DNA of 64,000 bases, from NCBI GenBank assembly GCA_004297005.1, contig SCVA01000005.1, forward strand, positions 47,862-111,861, written 5' to 3'. Position 1 is the stretch's first letter. The number at the start of each line of letters is the position of its first letter. The stretch comes from Nevskiaceae bacterium. Its GTDB lineage: Bacteria > Pseudomonadota > Gammaproteobacteria > Nevskiales > Nevskiaceae. Under the pieces are notes generated by a model. It was given only the letters and a program-made list of their open reading frames with translations, was not told where the DNA came from and ran no database searches. The translations under genes and the position numbers were made by a program. This document shows, in pieces, positions 16,505 through 26,335 of the stretch.

Positions 16505-17950
16505 CTAGACCAGAAACACCGCGGCCAGGGCGAGGAAGATGAAGAAGCCCATGCTGTCGGTGCAGGCGGTGAGCAGCACCGAGGAGCCCATCACCGGGTC
16601 GCGGCCGAAGCGTTGCAGGGTAAGCGGAATCAGCACGCCGGCAGCGGCCGCCACCCAGAGGTTGAGCAGCACGGCAGCGGCGATCACCAGCGCCAGCGGC
16701 CACTGCTGATAGAGCGCCAGCGTCGCCACGCCCAGCACCGAACCCCAGAGCGAGCCGTTGACGGTGGCGATGGTGAATTCCTTGCTAAACATCTTGCGCA
16801 ACTGGGTGGGGCCGAGCTGATTGAGCGCCAGGCCGCGGATCACCAGCGCCACCGTCTGGTTGCCGGTATTGCCGCCGATCGAGGCCACCATCGGCATCAG
16901 CGCGGCGAGCGCCACCAGTTGGACGATGATGCCCTCGAAGGCACCGATCACCCGCGAGGCTACAAAGGCGGTCAACAGGTTGAGCGCCAGCCAGGGCCAG
17001 CGGTTCTTGGCACTTTCCATCGCCGGCGCGAACAGGTCCTCTTCCTCGGATAGACCGACCTGGCGCAGGCTCTCGCTCTGGGCGCGCTCCTTGATGGCAT
17101 CGACCACCGCATCGACGGTGATGCGGCCGACCACCTGCTTGTGCAGGTTCACCACCGGCGCGGAGATGAGGTCGTACTTCTCGAAGGCGGTGACCGCATC
17201 GGCGATGGCGTCGCCGGTATAGAAATAGGTGGGCTCGGCGGTCATCACGTCCTTGACCTCGCGCTCCGGCTCCGAGAGCAGCAACTGCTCCAGCGAAAGC
17301 ACGCCACGCAGGTGCCCGGCGCGGTCCATGACGATCAACTGGTTGATTTCCGGCGGCAGCGATTTCTGCCGACGCAGCAGGCGCAGCACCGCCTCCAGCG
17401 AGGCGTCCTCGCGCACCGACAGGAAGTCCAGATCCATCATCGAGCCGACGCTGTTGTCCGGGAAGGACAGCACCGAGCGCACCTCGGCCTGATCGTCACG
17501 GTCCAGGCGCGCCAGAACCTCCTGGCTCAGCTCCTCGGGCAGCTCGGTGAGCAGTTCGGCGATGTCGTCGGAATCGAGGTGGCGCACCACCGCGGCGATT
17601 TCCTCTGGACGCATGTCGCCCAGCAGGGCGCGCAACACCGCCTCGTTGATCTCCAGCAATACGGCGCCACGCCGTTCCGGCCGCACCAGGCCCCAGGCCG
17701 CCTCGCGAGCATCGGGCGGCAGGCTCTCAAGAATGAACGCGACGTCGGCCGGGTGCAGCAGCGCCAGCTTCTGCTCCAGTTGCGCCTGCTGCTGGCGAGC
17801 GACCAGTTGCGCCACTACGTCCTGGCGACTGTTGCCCTCGGAACGGCTCACCAGCTCGCGCTCGACGGCCTGGCGCGTCAGCAGATCGATGATCTGCTCG
17901 CGCGCCTGCTCGAGGTGGCGGTGATGGAGGCGTTCCTGGGATTCGCTCAT
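16505..17950 (-). CDS. mgtE: Magnesium transporter MgtE
   Basis: The 481-residue protein has the MgtE layout: an acidic N-terminal superhelical domain (to about residue 150), two CBS domains that sense cytoplasmic Mg2+ (about 155-285), a plug helix and five transmembrane segments. The signature PMVASIGGNTGNQT is in TM2, and the pore-lining end is SVLLTACTDSMGFF. It imports Mg2+ and closes when internal Mg2+ is high. A TACCAT element lies 8 nt before the ATG with no Shine-Dalgarno. Confidence 0.96.
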   Translation of the reverse strand: MSESQERLHHRHLEQAREQIIDLLTRQAVERELVSRSEGNSRQDVVAQLVARQQQAQLEQKLALLHPADVAFILESLPPDAREAAWGLVRPERRGAVLLEINEAVLRALLGDMRPEEIAAVVRHLDSDDIAELLTELPEELSQEVLARLDRDDQAEVRSVLSFPDNSVGSMMDLDFLSVREDASLEAVLRLLRRQKSLPPEINQLIVMDRAGHLRGVLSLEQLLLSEPEREVKDVMTAEPTYFYTGDAIADAVTAFEKYDLISAPVVNLHKQVVGRITVDAVVDAIKERAQSESLRQVGLSEEEDLFAPAMESAKNRWPWLALNLLTAFVASRVIGAFEGIIVQLVALAALMPMVASIGGNTGNQTVALVIRGLALNQLGPTQLRKMFSKEFTIATVNGSLWGSVLGVATLALYQQWPLALVIAAAVLLNLWVAAAAGVLIPLTLQRFGRDPVMGSSVLLTACTDSMGFFIFLALAAVFLV

Positions 17951-17978
17951 GGCCGCGAATGGTAGCCCGGAAAAATGA

Positions 17979-18002
17979 AAAAGCCCGCATGAAGCGGGCT
18001 TT
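17979..18002 (-). terminator. Terminator of rpmB-rpmG
   Basis: A 9-bp stem AAAGCCCGC/GCGGGCTTT with loop ATGAA is followed on the minus strand by a T-rich tract (TTTTTCATTTTT across 17970-17986). It lies 54 bp after the L33 stop and before the mgtE start, ending the ribosomal protein transcript. Confidence 0.85.
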
Positions 18003-18055
18003 CATCGAAACCAGTCCCCGACTGGGCGAGGACGATCTTGCGCCTTAGCGCGAGA

Positions 18056-18229
18056 TCACTTGATCTTGGCTTCCTTGAACACGACGTGCTTGCGAACCAC
18101 CGGGTCGTACTTCTTGAACTCGAACTTTTCCGGCGTGTTCTTGCGGTTCTTCTTGGTGGTGTAGTAGTAGCCCGTGTCAGCGGTGGAGACGAGCTTGATC
18201 TTCTCGTTGTCCTTCTTCTTGCCTGCCAT
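18056..18229 (-). CDS. rpmG: 50S ribosomal protein L33
   Basis: The 57-residue, lysine-rich protein ([20 protein letters not shown] at the N-terminus, ending FKEAKIK) matches bacterial L33. It has no zinc-binding CxxC pairs, so it is the zinc-independent form. It follows rpmB by 11 bp, the conserved order in gammaproteobacteria. Confidence 0.97.
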   Translation of the reverse strand: MAGKKKDNEKIKLVSTADTGYYYTTKKNRKNTPEKFEFKKYDPVVRKHVVFKEAKIK

Positions 18230-18240
18230 TGCTCTTCTCC

Positions 18241-18477
18241 TTAGGCCACTTCGCCGCGGGCGCGGAGGTCAGCGAGCACCGGCTCGATGCCCTGCTTGTC
18301 GATGATGCGCAGTCCGTGGTTGGACACGCGCAGCTTCACGAAGCGCTTTTCGCTTTCCACCCAGAACCGGTGCGTGTGCAGGTTGGGCAGGAAGCGGGTC
18401 TTCTTCTTGACGTTGGAGTGGGAAACGGTGTTTCCCACCATCGGCTTCTTGCCAGTGACTTGGCAGACTCGGGACAT
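18241..18477 (-). CDS. rpmB: 50S ribosomal protein L28
   Basis: The 78-residue protein starts [20 protein letters not shown], diagnostic of L28, and ends with the RARGEVA-type C-terminus. Only one Cys is present, so this is the non-zinc form. It is the first gene of rpmB-rpmG. Confidence 0.97.
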   Translation of the reverse strand: MSRVCQVTGKKPMVGNTVSHSNVKKKTRFLPNLHTHRFWVESEKRFVKLRVSNHGLRIIDKQGIEPVLADLRARGEVA

Positions 18478-18548
18478 GGCTGAAAGACCTCTACGGGAGG
18501 GGTTATCCAGGCTCCCGCAAACGCGGAAACCTGACAAAAAGGGCGCGA

Positions 18549-18577
18549 AGTATGCCGGCCGGCCAAAGATTAAGCAA
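18549..18577 (-). promoter_or_regulatory. rpmB-rpmG promoter
   Basis: On the minus strand a TTGCTT (18577-18572), 17-bp spacer and CATACT (18554-18549) are followed by a GC-rich discriminator (TCGCGCCC). This is the layout of stringently controlled ribosomal promoters that are sensitive to ppGpp. The leader to the rpmB ATG is about 65 nt. Confidence 0.55.
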
Positions 18578-18594
18578 GCACCCTGCGGCAAGGC

Positions 18595-19269
18595 TCACAA
18601 CAGCCCGCGTTCCGCGAACGACAGCGGCGCGCCCTCGCCGACCACGAAGTGGTCCAGAACCCGCACCTCGATGGTCGCCAGCGCCTGGCGCAGACGCTCG
18701 GTGAGCCGGCGGTCGGCCTCGCTGGGATCGGGCGTGCCAGACGGGTGATTGTGGGCAAAGATCACCGACGCCGCACCCAGGCGCAACGCCGCCTTGACCA
18801 CCTCGCGCGGGTAGACGCTAGCCTCGCTGAGCGTGCCCTCGGCCAGCAGCTCACAGGCCAGCAGGCGGTTCTGGGCATCGAGGAACAGCCCGCAGAACAG
18901 TTCGCGGTCGCGGTCGCGCAGACGGCTGGCCAGATAGCGGCGCACCAGCGCCGGCTCGCGCAGCAGGTCGCGCTCGGCCAGGGTCTCGCCGAGATGGCGC
19001 CGCGCCAGCTCCAGCACCGCCTGCAGCTGGGCGTACTTGGCCTCGCCCAGGCCCTTGGCGGCGCAGAAGGCGGCGCGCTCGGCGCCCAGCAGGCCACGCA
19101 GGCCGCCGAACCGGGCGAGCAGCTCGCGGGCGAGATCGACCGCGCTCAAGCCCGGCAGGCCGGTGCGCAGAAAGATCGCCAGCAGCTCGGCGTCCGACAG
19201 GCCGACCGCGCCGCGCGCCAGCAGCTTCTCGCGCGGGCGCTCGCCTTCCGGCCAGTCGCGGATACTCAT
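18595..19269 (-). CDS. radC: RadC-family JAB-domain protein
   Basis: The 224-residue protein has an N-terminal helix-hairpin-helix-like half and a C-terminal JAB/MPN metalloprotease-like domain with the zinc motif [16 protein letters not shown]. The family was once linked to DNA repair, but its real role is unsettled. The ATG overlaps the stop of the upstream M48 protease gene (ATGA). Its 3-prime end is next to the rpmB promoter, an arrangement common in gammaproteobacteria. Confidence 0.92.
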   Translation of the reverse strand: MSIRDWPEGERPREKLLARGAVGLSDAELLAIFLRTGLPGLSAVDLARELLARFGGLRGLLGAERAAFCAAKGLGEAKYAQLQAVLELARRHLGETLAERDLLREPALVRRYLASRLRDRDRELFCGLFLDAQNRLLACELLAEGTLSEASVYPREVVKAALRLGAASVIFAHNHPSGTPDPSEADRRLTERLRQALATIEVRVLDHFVVGEGAPLSFAERGLL

Positions 19270-21167
19270 CCGCCGCTACCCAGGCCGGCCGGCAGCGGGC
19301 AGTGCAGGCTGGCGCAGGCCACCCGCAGCAGCTCAGCCTCGCCGACCGTGACCCGGCCGTTGTGGGCCAGGGTGCGCACCAGCGCTTCGACCAGCAGCTG
19401 CTTGGCCGGCGCGGCCAGCTCGTCGAGCTGATCGAGGGCAGTGTCCAACTGCGGCCAGCTCGGCCCGCCCAGGTAGCGGCGCGCCAGACGCGGATACAGG
19501 TGGTTCCAGCCTTCCTGGAAGGCGCGACGGGCCGCCTCGGGCTCGGGATTGCCCGCATCGGCCATTGCCGCCAGTAACAGGGCGACCGCGTCCTCACAGT
19601 GGGCCAGGCGGCGCCGACCGCTGTCGTGCGCCAGTGCCGGTTCCAGTAGATCGGTCAACTGCACCCGCAGCATGCGGCCGAGCACAAACTCGAAGGCGCA
19701 GACCCGACCGTCGGCTCGGCTCACCGCGGCGACCAGCTCCATGTAGCGGCGCAGCTCGGCGGCCGGACGCGTCCGCAGGATCGGGAACACCAGCGCCGCC
19801 AGCGGCAGCCGCTGGGCGGCATGCAGATTGCCCTGGCGCTGCCGCCAGTACGCGACTTTCGCGGCCAGCGGCGCGCCCAGGCTGGCGCCGATCACCCGCA
19901 GCTGCTCGGCAGCGAGCGCCTCGTCGCGGGCATTGAGCAGCAGGGCCAGCAGCAAGGCCGGCGCCTCCTGTGCGTCCTGCACACCAGCGATGAGGTCGGC
20001 CGGCAGGGTGGCGTGCAACTGCTCGGCGTAGCGGTAGTCGTCGGCGCCCGGATGCGCCACCTGCGCCACCACTTGCTCCGGGCTCACCGCGCCGCCCGCC
20101 GAGCGCAGACGGCTAAGCGGGAGCTCCTCCTCGCCCTCCGGCACGTAGTAGCCAGGGTCGTTGATCTGCTCGGCCAGACCACGCAGGGACTCCGGCTTGA
20201 AGCCCGGCTCCAGTCGGCGGATGCGCTCCAGCACCGGCGGATGAGTGGCGAACAGGAAGTGCAGACCGAAGCCATCGCCAAACAGCATGTGGCTGACCTG
20301 CTCGCCGCGACGGCTGCTCAGATGCGAACCGAGGTCGTAGCCGGCGATCTTCTTCAGCGCGGCGGCCAGGCCCAGGGTCTGGCGGGTGAACTGCACCGCC
20401 GAGGCATCGGCCAGGAATTCCCGCTGGCGGGAGATGCGCGCCTTGATCAGGCGCCCGAACAGCAGGCCGACCGCGCCCGCCACCACCAGGCCAAAGCCCA
20501 GCACCGTCAGCGTGCCACCGCGCTTGCCCCGCCGCGGCGTCGCCTCCAACAGCTCGCGACCGATCACGTAGATCACCAGGAGGCCGAATACCAGGCCCAT
20601 CAGCCGGATGTTGAGCCGCATGTCGCCGTTCAGCACATGGCTGAACTCGTGGGCGATCACGCCCTGCAATTCGTCGCGATTGAGCTTCTCCAGACTGCCG
20701 CGGGTCACCGCGATGGCGGCATCAGCCGGCGCATAACCGGCGGCGAAGGCGTTGATACCGGCCTCCTGCTCCAGCACATAGATCTCGGGCACCGGCAGGC
20801 CCGAAGCAATGGCGATCTCCTCCACCACATTGCGCAACCGGCGCAGTCGCGGATCGCGGGTCGCCGGGTCCACGCGCACGCCGCCCAAGGCCTGGGCCAC
20901 CGCGCCGCCGCCAGACTTCAACTGACTGATCTTGAACAGGCTGGCGAGCGTGATCACCAGCAGCACGACCGCCGCGCCGGCGACCACCAGGCCCAGATCG
21001 GGCAGGCGCAGGTCGGCGTAGGCTGGGTTCTGGCTGCTGGCGGCGGAAACCGTCAGCGCCAGCACGCTGCCCACCAGCAGGGAAACGATCAGCACCGCCA
21101 GGGCAAAGGCGTAGAGCATCCAGCGCGATTGCGCACGGGCGCGAGCCTGGTGCTCGAAGAAGTTCAT
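19266..21167 (-). CDS. M48 family membrane zinc protease with long C-terminal domain
   Basis: The 633-residue protein has two N-terminal transmembrane segments (about 17-45 and 58-80), then an HtpX-like peptidase domain with HEFSH (His173, Glu174, His177) and two more hydrophobic segments near residues 190-235. HtpX is under 300 residues; here about 300 more residues follow. The end (from about residue 540) resembles the TerB/YebE-type helical domain. It is probably a membrane quality-control protease. The upstream gene on the same strand is lemA, and LemA next to an M48 protease is a recurrent pair. Confidence 0.88.
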   Translation of the reverse strand: MNFFEHQARARAQSRWMLYAFALAVLIVSLLVGSVLALTVSAASSQNPAYADLRLPDLGLVVAGAAVVLLVITLASLFKISQLKSGGGAVAQALGGVRVDPATRDPRLRRLRNVVEEIAIASGLPVPEIYVLEQEAGINAFAAGYAPADAAIAVTRGSLEKLNRDELQGVIAHEFSHVLNGDMRLNIRLMGLVFGLLVIYVIGRELLEATPRRGKRGGTLTVLGFGLVVAGAVGLLFGRLIKARISRQREFLADASAVQFTRQTLGLAAALKKIAGYDLGSHLSSRRGEQVSHMLFGDGFGLHFLFATHPPVLERIRRLEPGFKPESLRGLAEQINDPGYYVPEGEEELPLSRLRSAGGAVSPEQVVAQVAHPGADDYRYAEQLHATLPADLIAGVQDAQEAPALLLALLLNARDEALAAEQLRVIGASLGAPLAAKVAYWRQRQGNLHAAQRLPLAALVFPILRTRPAAELRRYMELVAAVSRADGRVCAFEFVLGRMLRVQLTDLLEPALAHDSGRRRLAHCEDAVALLLAAMADAGNPEPEAARRAFQEGWNHLYPRLARRYLGGPSWPQLDTALDQLDELAAPAKQLLVEALVRTLAHNGRVTVGEAELLRVACASLHCPLPAGLGSGG

Positions 21168-21198
21168 CGCTGGGACGACGCCGGACCGCGGCTACCGC

Positions 21199-21783
21199 CT
21201 AAAAGCTGACTTTTGGCACCTGCCGCGCCTCGGGCGTCTCCAGCTCCAGTGGCTGCGCGGCGACAAAGCCGAACAGGCCGGCGACGAAGTTGTTGGGGAA
21301 CACCTCGCGCTTGTTGTTGTAGCTCAGCACGCCGTCGTTGTAGGCCTGGCGGGCGAAGGCGATGCGGTTTTCGGTGGAGGCCAGCTCCTCGCTGAGCTGC
21401 TGCATGTTGGCGCTGGCCTTGAGCTCCGGATAGGCCTCGACACTGACGCTGAAGCGCCCCAGCGCGCTGCCCAGCGCGCTTTCGGCGCCGGAAAGCTGCT
21501 GCATCGCGACCGGATCGCCAGGGTTGGCGTGGGCCGCCTTGAGTGCGCTCAGCGCGCCGCCACGGGCGGCGATCACCGCCTCCAGTGTGCCGCGCTCGTG
21601 GGCCAGATAAGCCTTGGCGGTTTCCACCAGATTGGGAATCAGATCGTAGCGGCGCTGCAACTGCACCTCGATCTGCGAAAAGGCGTTCTTGTAACCGTTG
21701 CGCAGCGTCACCAGCCCGTTGTAGACGCCGACCAGGAAAAAGGCCAGAAGACCCAGCACCGCCAGAAAGATGACAGCGGACAT
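21199..21783 (-). CDS. LemA family protein
   Basis: The 194-residue product has one N-terminal transmembrane segment (residues 3-22) and the LemA signature YNGLVTLRNGYKNAFSQIEV followed by QLQRRYDLIPNLVE, with a helical-bundle domain outside the membrane. LemA proteins are of unclear function and often sit beside M48 proteases or TPM-domain proteins, as here. The start has a clear AGGGAG Shine-Dalgarno. Confidence 0.92.
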   Translation of the reverse strand: MSAVIFLAVLGLLAFFLVGVYNGLVTLRNGYKNAFSQIEVQLQRRYDLIPNLVETAKAYLAHERGTLEAVIAARGGALSALKAAHANPGDPVAMQQLSGAESALGSALGRFSVSVEAYPELKASANMQQLSEELASTENRIAFARQAYNDGVLSYNNKREVFPNNFVAGLFGFVAAQPLELETPEARQVPKVSF

Positions 21784-21826
21784 CGCACGCTCCCTTTGAT
21801 CTTGATGTCGAAGCGACCCAGCCCCG

Positions 21827-21855
21827 AGCATAGCGGGCCTTACAATGCGCGTCAT
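21827..21855 (-). promoter_or_regulatory. Probable lemA promoter, overlapping the coaBC start region
   Basis: On the minus strand ATGACG (21855-21850), a 17-bp spacer and TATGCT (21832-21827) form a sigma70-like promoter for lemA-M48-radC. On the plus strand a TACAAT element (21841-21846) lies 7 nt before the coaBC ATG at 21854. The two divergent promoters therefore overlap within 30 bp. Confidence 0.4.
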
Positions 21856-23059
21856 GAGCACTGCCATTCCTCGCAAGCTGCTGCTGGGCGTCACCGGCGG
21901 CATCGCCGCCTACAAGGCGGCGGAACTGACGCGGCTGTTCGTCAAGGCCGGCTGGCAGGTACAGGTGGTGATGACCGCCCACGCTGGCGAGTTCGTCACC
22001 CCACTGACCTTTCAGGCCCTCACCGGCCGGGAGACGCGCGGCGCGCTGTTTGACTCCCAGCACGAGGCGGCCATGGGCCATATCGAGCTGGCGCGCTGGC
22101 CGGACGCGATCCTGATCGCGCCCGCCTCCGCCAACAGCCTGGCGAAGCTGGCCCAGGGCCTGGCCGACGACCTGCTCTCCACCCTATGCCTGGCCAGTGA
22201 CAAGCCGATCTTCGCCGCCCCAGCGATGAACCGCCTGATGTGGGCCAACGCCGCGACCCAGGCCAACATCGACCTGCTGCGGCAGCGCGGCCTGCGCCTG
22301 CTCGGCCCCGGCTCCGGCTCCCAGGCCTGCGGCGAGACGGGCGAAGGCCGTATGTGGGAACCCGAGCAGATCTTCGAGGCAGTGGTCGCGCAGCTTGGCG
22401 CCGGCGCGCCGGCCGATCTTGCCGGCCTGCACGCGGTGGTCACCGCCGGCCCTACCCGCGAACCGCTGGACCCGGTGCGCTTCATCACCAACCGCTCCTC
22501 CGGCAAGCAGGGCTATGCGGTGGCCGAGGCGCTGGCGGCGCGCGGCGCGCGGGTGACCCTGATCTCCGGCCCAACCCAGTTGCCGACGCCGCGCGGCGTC
22601 ACCCGCATCGACGTCGAAAGCGCCGAGCAGATGCTGGGCATCAGCCTGGCCGCCGCCGCCGAGGCGCAGATCTTCGTCGGCGCCGCCGCGGTGGCCGACT
22701 ACCGCGCCAGCGAGGTCGCCAGCGAGAAGATCAAGAAATCTGGCGAATCGCTGACCCTGGTGCTGAGCAAGAACCCCGACATCCTCGCCAGCGTGCGCGC
22801 CGCACAGCACAAGCTGTTCATGGTCGGCTTCGCGGCGGAAACCGAGAAGCTCGCCGAGCACGCACGCGGCAAGCTGCAAAACAAAAAGCTCGACCTGATC
22901 GCCGCCAACTGGGTCGGCAACGGCAAGGCCTTCGACACCGAGGACAACGCCCTGCAGCTTTACTGGCCGGGCGGCGAGCAGGAAATCCCTGCCGCCAGCA
23001 AGGCCGAGGTCGCCCGTCAGCTCGTGGACCGCATCGTCTCGCTCTACCAGGCCCGCTAA
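21854..23059 (+). CDS. coaBC: Bifunctional phosphopantothenoylcysteine decarboxylase/synthetase
   Basis: The 401-residue protein fuses CoaC (N-terminal flavoprotein, about 1-185, with GVTGGIAAYKA, the catalytic MGHIELARW histidine and PAMNRLMW) to CoaB (C-terminal, with TAGPTREPLDPVRFITNRSSG and KIKKSG). It makes 4-prime-phosphopantetheine for coenzyme A. Of two in-frame ATGs I prefer 21854 because TACAAT ends 7 nt upstream, making 21845 part of the promoter; there is no Shine-Dalgarno. Confidence 0.95.
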   Translation: MSTAIPRKLLLGVTGGIAAYKAAELTRLFVKAGWQVQVVMTAHAGEFVTPLTFQALTGRETRGALFDSQHEAAMGHIELARWPDAILIAPASANSLAKLAQGLADDLLSTLCLASDKPIFAAPAMNRLMWANAATQANIDLLRQRGLRLLGPGSGSQACGETGEGRMWEPEQIFEAVVAQLGAGAPADLAGLHAVVTAGPTREPLDPVRFITNRSSGKQGYAVAEALAARGARVTLISGPTQLPTPRGVTRIDVESAEQMLGISLAAAAEAQIFVGAAAVADYRASEVASEKIKKSGESLTLVLSKNPDILASVRAAQHKLFMVGFAAETEKLAEHARGKLQNKKLDLIAANWVGNGKAFDTEDNALQLYWPGGEQEIPAASKAEVARQLVDRIVSLYQAR

Positions 23060-23089
23060 TCCCCTAACCGCGCGTCCCACGCGCCGACC

Positions 23090-23545
23090 ATGAAGAACAT
23101 CCAGCTCAAGATTCTCGACCCGCGCGCCGCGCAACCCGCCTACGCCACGCCCGGTTCCGCCGGCCTGGACCTGCGCGCCATCCTCGACGCGCCGCTGGAA
23201 CTGGCGCCGGGCCAGACCACGCTGATCAAGACCGGGCTGTCGATCTATATCGGCGATGCCGGCCTGGCGGCGGTGATCCTACCGCGCTCCGGCCTGGGCC
23301 ATAAGAGCGGCATCGTGCTCGGCAATCTGGTCGGCCTGATCGACTCCGACTACCAGGGCGAGCTGATGGTGAGCTGCTGGAACCGCAATCCGCCCGGAAC
23401 CGCGCCTTTCGTGATCCAGCCCGGCGAGCGCATCGCCCAGCTGGTGCTGGTGCCGGTGGTACAGGCGGCCTTCGAGCTGGTGAGCGAATTCCACGCCGTT
23501 TCCGACCGTGGCGCCGGCGGCTTCGGCTCCACCGGCAGCGCCTGA
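23090..23545 (+). CDS. dut: dUTP diphosphatase
   Basis: The 151-residue homotrimeric dUTPase shows the five family motifs: [48 protein letters not shown] and the flexible C-terminal [10 protein letters not shown]. It hydrolyses dUTP to dUMP, keeping uracil out of DNA. It follows coaBC by 30 bp, a conserved pair. Confidence 0.97.
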   Translation: MKNIQLKILDPRAAQPAYATPGSAGLDLRAILDAPLELAPGQTTLIKTGLSIYIGDAGLAAVILPRSGLGHKSGIVLGNLVGLIDSDYQGELMVSCWNRNPPGTAPFVIQPGERIAQLVLVPVVQAAFELVSEFHAVSDRGAGGFGSTGSA

Positions 23546-23594
23546 GCGTCACACTCCGTCATCATCCCGTCGCAGAACCTTCATCCCGAGTTGA

Positions 23595-24557
<963 letters not shown>

Positions 24558-24572
24558 GGCGCCACCTAGCCT

Positions 24573-25043
24573 TCAGGCCCGGTGGTAGGGGTGGTTGGCG
24601 TTCAGACTCCAAGCCCGGTACAGGGCCTCGGCAACCAGCACCCGCACCAGGGCATGCGGCAGCACCAGCTTCGACAGGCCCCAGCTCTCCTCGGCGCGCG
24701 CCAGCACTTCCGGCGCATGACCGTCCGGGCCGCCGATGGCGAGCGCGACATCGCGGCCGTCCTGCTGCCAGCGCTGCAGGCGTAGCGCCAGCTGCTCGGT
24801 GGTCCACTGGCCGCCGCGTTCGTCCAGCGTCACCAGCCGCGCCTCGCGCGGCAGCGCCTTCAGTATCTTTTCGCCCTCGTCACGCTTGAGCCGCGCGAGG
24901 TCGGGGTTTTTGCCGCGTGGCGTCACCGCGATCTCGCTCAGGGCAAAACCGTATTCCGGCGGCAGGCGGCGGCTGTAGTCGGCAAAAGCCTCTTCCACCC
25001 AGCCCGGCATGCGGGTGCCGACGGCGATCAGGCGCAGCTTCAT
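24573..25043 (-). CDS. rlmH: 23S rRNA pseudouridine-1915 N3-methyltransferase
   Basis: The 156-residue SPOUT methyltransferase starts MKLRLIAVGTRMPGWVEEAF and has the knotted SAM site LAIGGPDGH and the C-terminal YRAWSLNANHPYHR. It methylates pseudouridine 1915 in helix 69. Last gene of holA-proA-nadD-rsfS-rlmH, 21 bp after rsfS. Confidence 0.97.
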   Translation of the reverse strand: MKLRLIAVGTRMPGWVEEAFADYSRRLPPEYGFALSEIAVTPRGKNPDLARLKRDEGEKILKALPREARLVTLDERGGQWTTEQLALRLQRWQQDGRDVALAIGGPDGHAPEVLARAEESWGLSKLVLPHALVRVLVAEALYRAWSLNANHPYHRA

Positions 25044-25064
25044 GCCTTTCGCCGCCGGCTGCTG

Positions 25065-25661
25065 TCAGCGCGCCTTCTTCGCCGCTGGTTTCTTGGCGAC
25101 TGCTTTCTTGGCGGCCGTCTTCTTCGCGACCAGCTTGCTCAGCGGCTTTGCCACCGGCTTGGCCGTGGCCTTGCGGGGCGCGGCCTTCGTGGGCAGCGCA
25201 GCCTTCTTCTTGGCCTGGGCCGGCTTCTTTGTCGCGACGGCCTTCTTGGCGGGAGCGACCTTCTTCACCGCCGCCTTCTTGGCCGCAGTTTTGGCCTTGG
25301 CCTTGGCGGGCTTGGGTTCGTCCAGCACCGGCTTTGGCTGGCCCAGATCCCAGAGCTTTTCCAACTGGTAATGCGCGCGCGCCGCGGCCTGCAGGGTGTG
25401 GACCACCACGCCGTTGAGGTCCACCAGCGCCCACTCGCCCTGCTCCAGCCCCTGCGAGGACAACGGGCGCACGCCGGCTTCCAGGGCTTTCTCGATCACG
25501 CTCTGGGCCAGCGCCTTGACGTGGCGACTGGAGGTGCCGGTGGCGATCACCAGATGATCGGTGACACTGGTCAGGCCGCTGACATCGATCACCTGGATGT
25601 CGACGCCCTTGACGTCTTCGAGGGCGCCGACGGCGAGCTTGGTGAGCTGGTTGGTATTCAT
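25065..25661 (-). CDS. rsfS: Ribosomal silencing factor RsfS with Lys/Ala-rich tail
   Basis: Residues 1 to about 110 are the RsfS fold (VKGVDIQVIDVSGLTSVTDH, GEWALVDLNGVVVHTLQ), which binds L14 and blocks subunit joining in starvation. The protein is 198 residues because about 85 residues of Lys/Ala/Pro-rich sequence follow, with repeated AAKK and KKA units like the tails of histone H1-like bacterial proteins. Usual length is 105-120. The ATG overlaps the nadD stop (TGATG), so translation is coupled. Confidence 0.93.
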   Translation of the reverse strand: MNTNQLTKLAVGALEDVKGVDIQVIDVSGLTSVTDHLVIATGTSSRHVKALAQSVIEKALEAGVRPLSSQGLEQGEWALVDLNGVVVHTLQAAARAHYQLEKLWDLGQPKPVLDEPKPAKAKAKTAAKKAAVKKVAPAKKAVATKKPAQAKKKAALPTKAAPRKATAKPVAKPLSKLVAKKTAAKKAVAKKPAAKKAR

Positions 25662-26326
25662 CAGTGTTTGGATTGGTCGTCCTGGTCGGTGAGGGCTTGC
25701 AGATCCTGCGGGGTCAGCGCGTCGAGAATGGCGTCGGGCACCAGTCCGCGCACCGAATGTCCGGTGCGCAGCAGGCGGCGGATGCGAGAAGAGGAGATTT
25801 CCAGCAGCGGCAACGGCAGTTCCAGCCAGAGGCCGGCCGGCACCGCGCGCAGCGCTTCGACGCTGTCGGCATGGCGCTCGGCGAGGATGTCCGCTTCTAG
25901 CGGCGGCAGCAGCGCCGAACCAGGCCGTGACACCACCGCCAGATGGGCGAGGTCAAGAATCTCGCGCCAGCGGTGCCAGGTGTGGAAGTGCGCGAAGGCA
26001 TCGGCGCCGAGCAGCAACACCAGCGGCGTGCGCGGCCGCCACTTCTTCAGCTCGGTGAGCGTGTCGATGGTGTAGCTGGGGCCTTCACGCTTGATCTCGC
26101 GGTCGTCGGCGATCAGGCCCTTTTCCCTGGCCACCGCGCGACGTACCCATTCCAGCCGCTTCTGCGGCGACACCCGCGAGTCCGGCCGGTGGGCCGGGTG
26201 CGCGGTGGGGATCAGTCGCACCTGCGAGAGCTGCAGTCGATCCATCGCCTCCAGCGCCAGGCGCAGATGACCGTTGTGGAAGGGCGCGAAGGCGCCGCCG
26301 AAGATACCGATGGGAGCGATAGCCAC
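25661..26326 (-). CDS. nadD: Nicotinate-nucleotide adenylyltransferase
   Basis: The 221-residue nucleotidyltransferase has GIFGGAFAPFHNGHL (nucleotide-binding HxGH type), LLGADAFAHFHTW and the C-terminal ISSSRIRRLL. It adenylates nicotinate mononucleotide for NAD synthesis. It starts 9 bp after the proA stop and overlaps rsfS. Confidence 0.95.
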   Translation of the reverse strand: MAIAPIGIFGGAFAPFHNGHLRLALEAMDRLQLSQVRLIPTAHPAHRPDSRVSPQKRLEWVRRAVAREKGLIADDREIKREGPSYTIDTLTELKKWRPRTPLVLLLGADAFAHFHTWHRWREILDLAHLAVVSRPGSALLPPLEADILAERHADSVEALRAVPAGLWLELPLPLLEISSSRIRRLLRTGHSVRGLVPDAILDALTPQDLQALTDQDDQSKH

Positions 26327-26335
26327 GCCGCGCGC

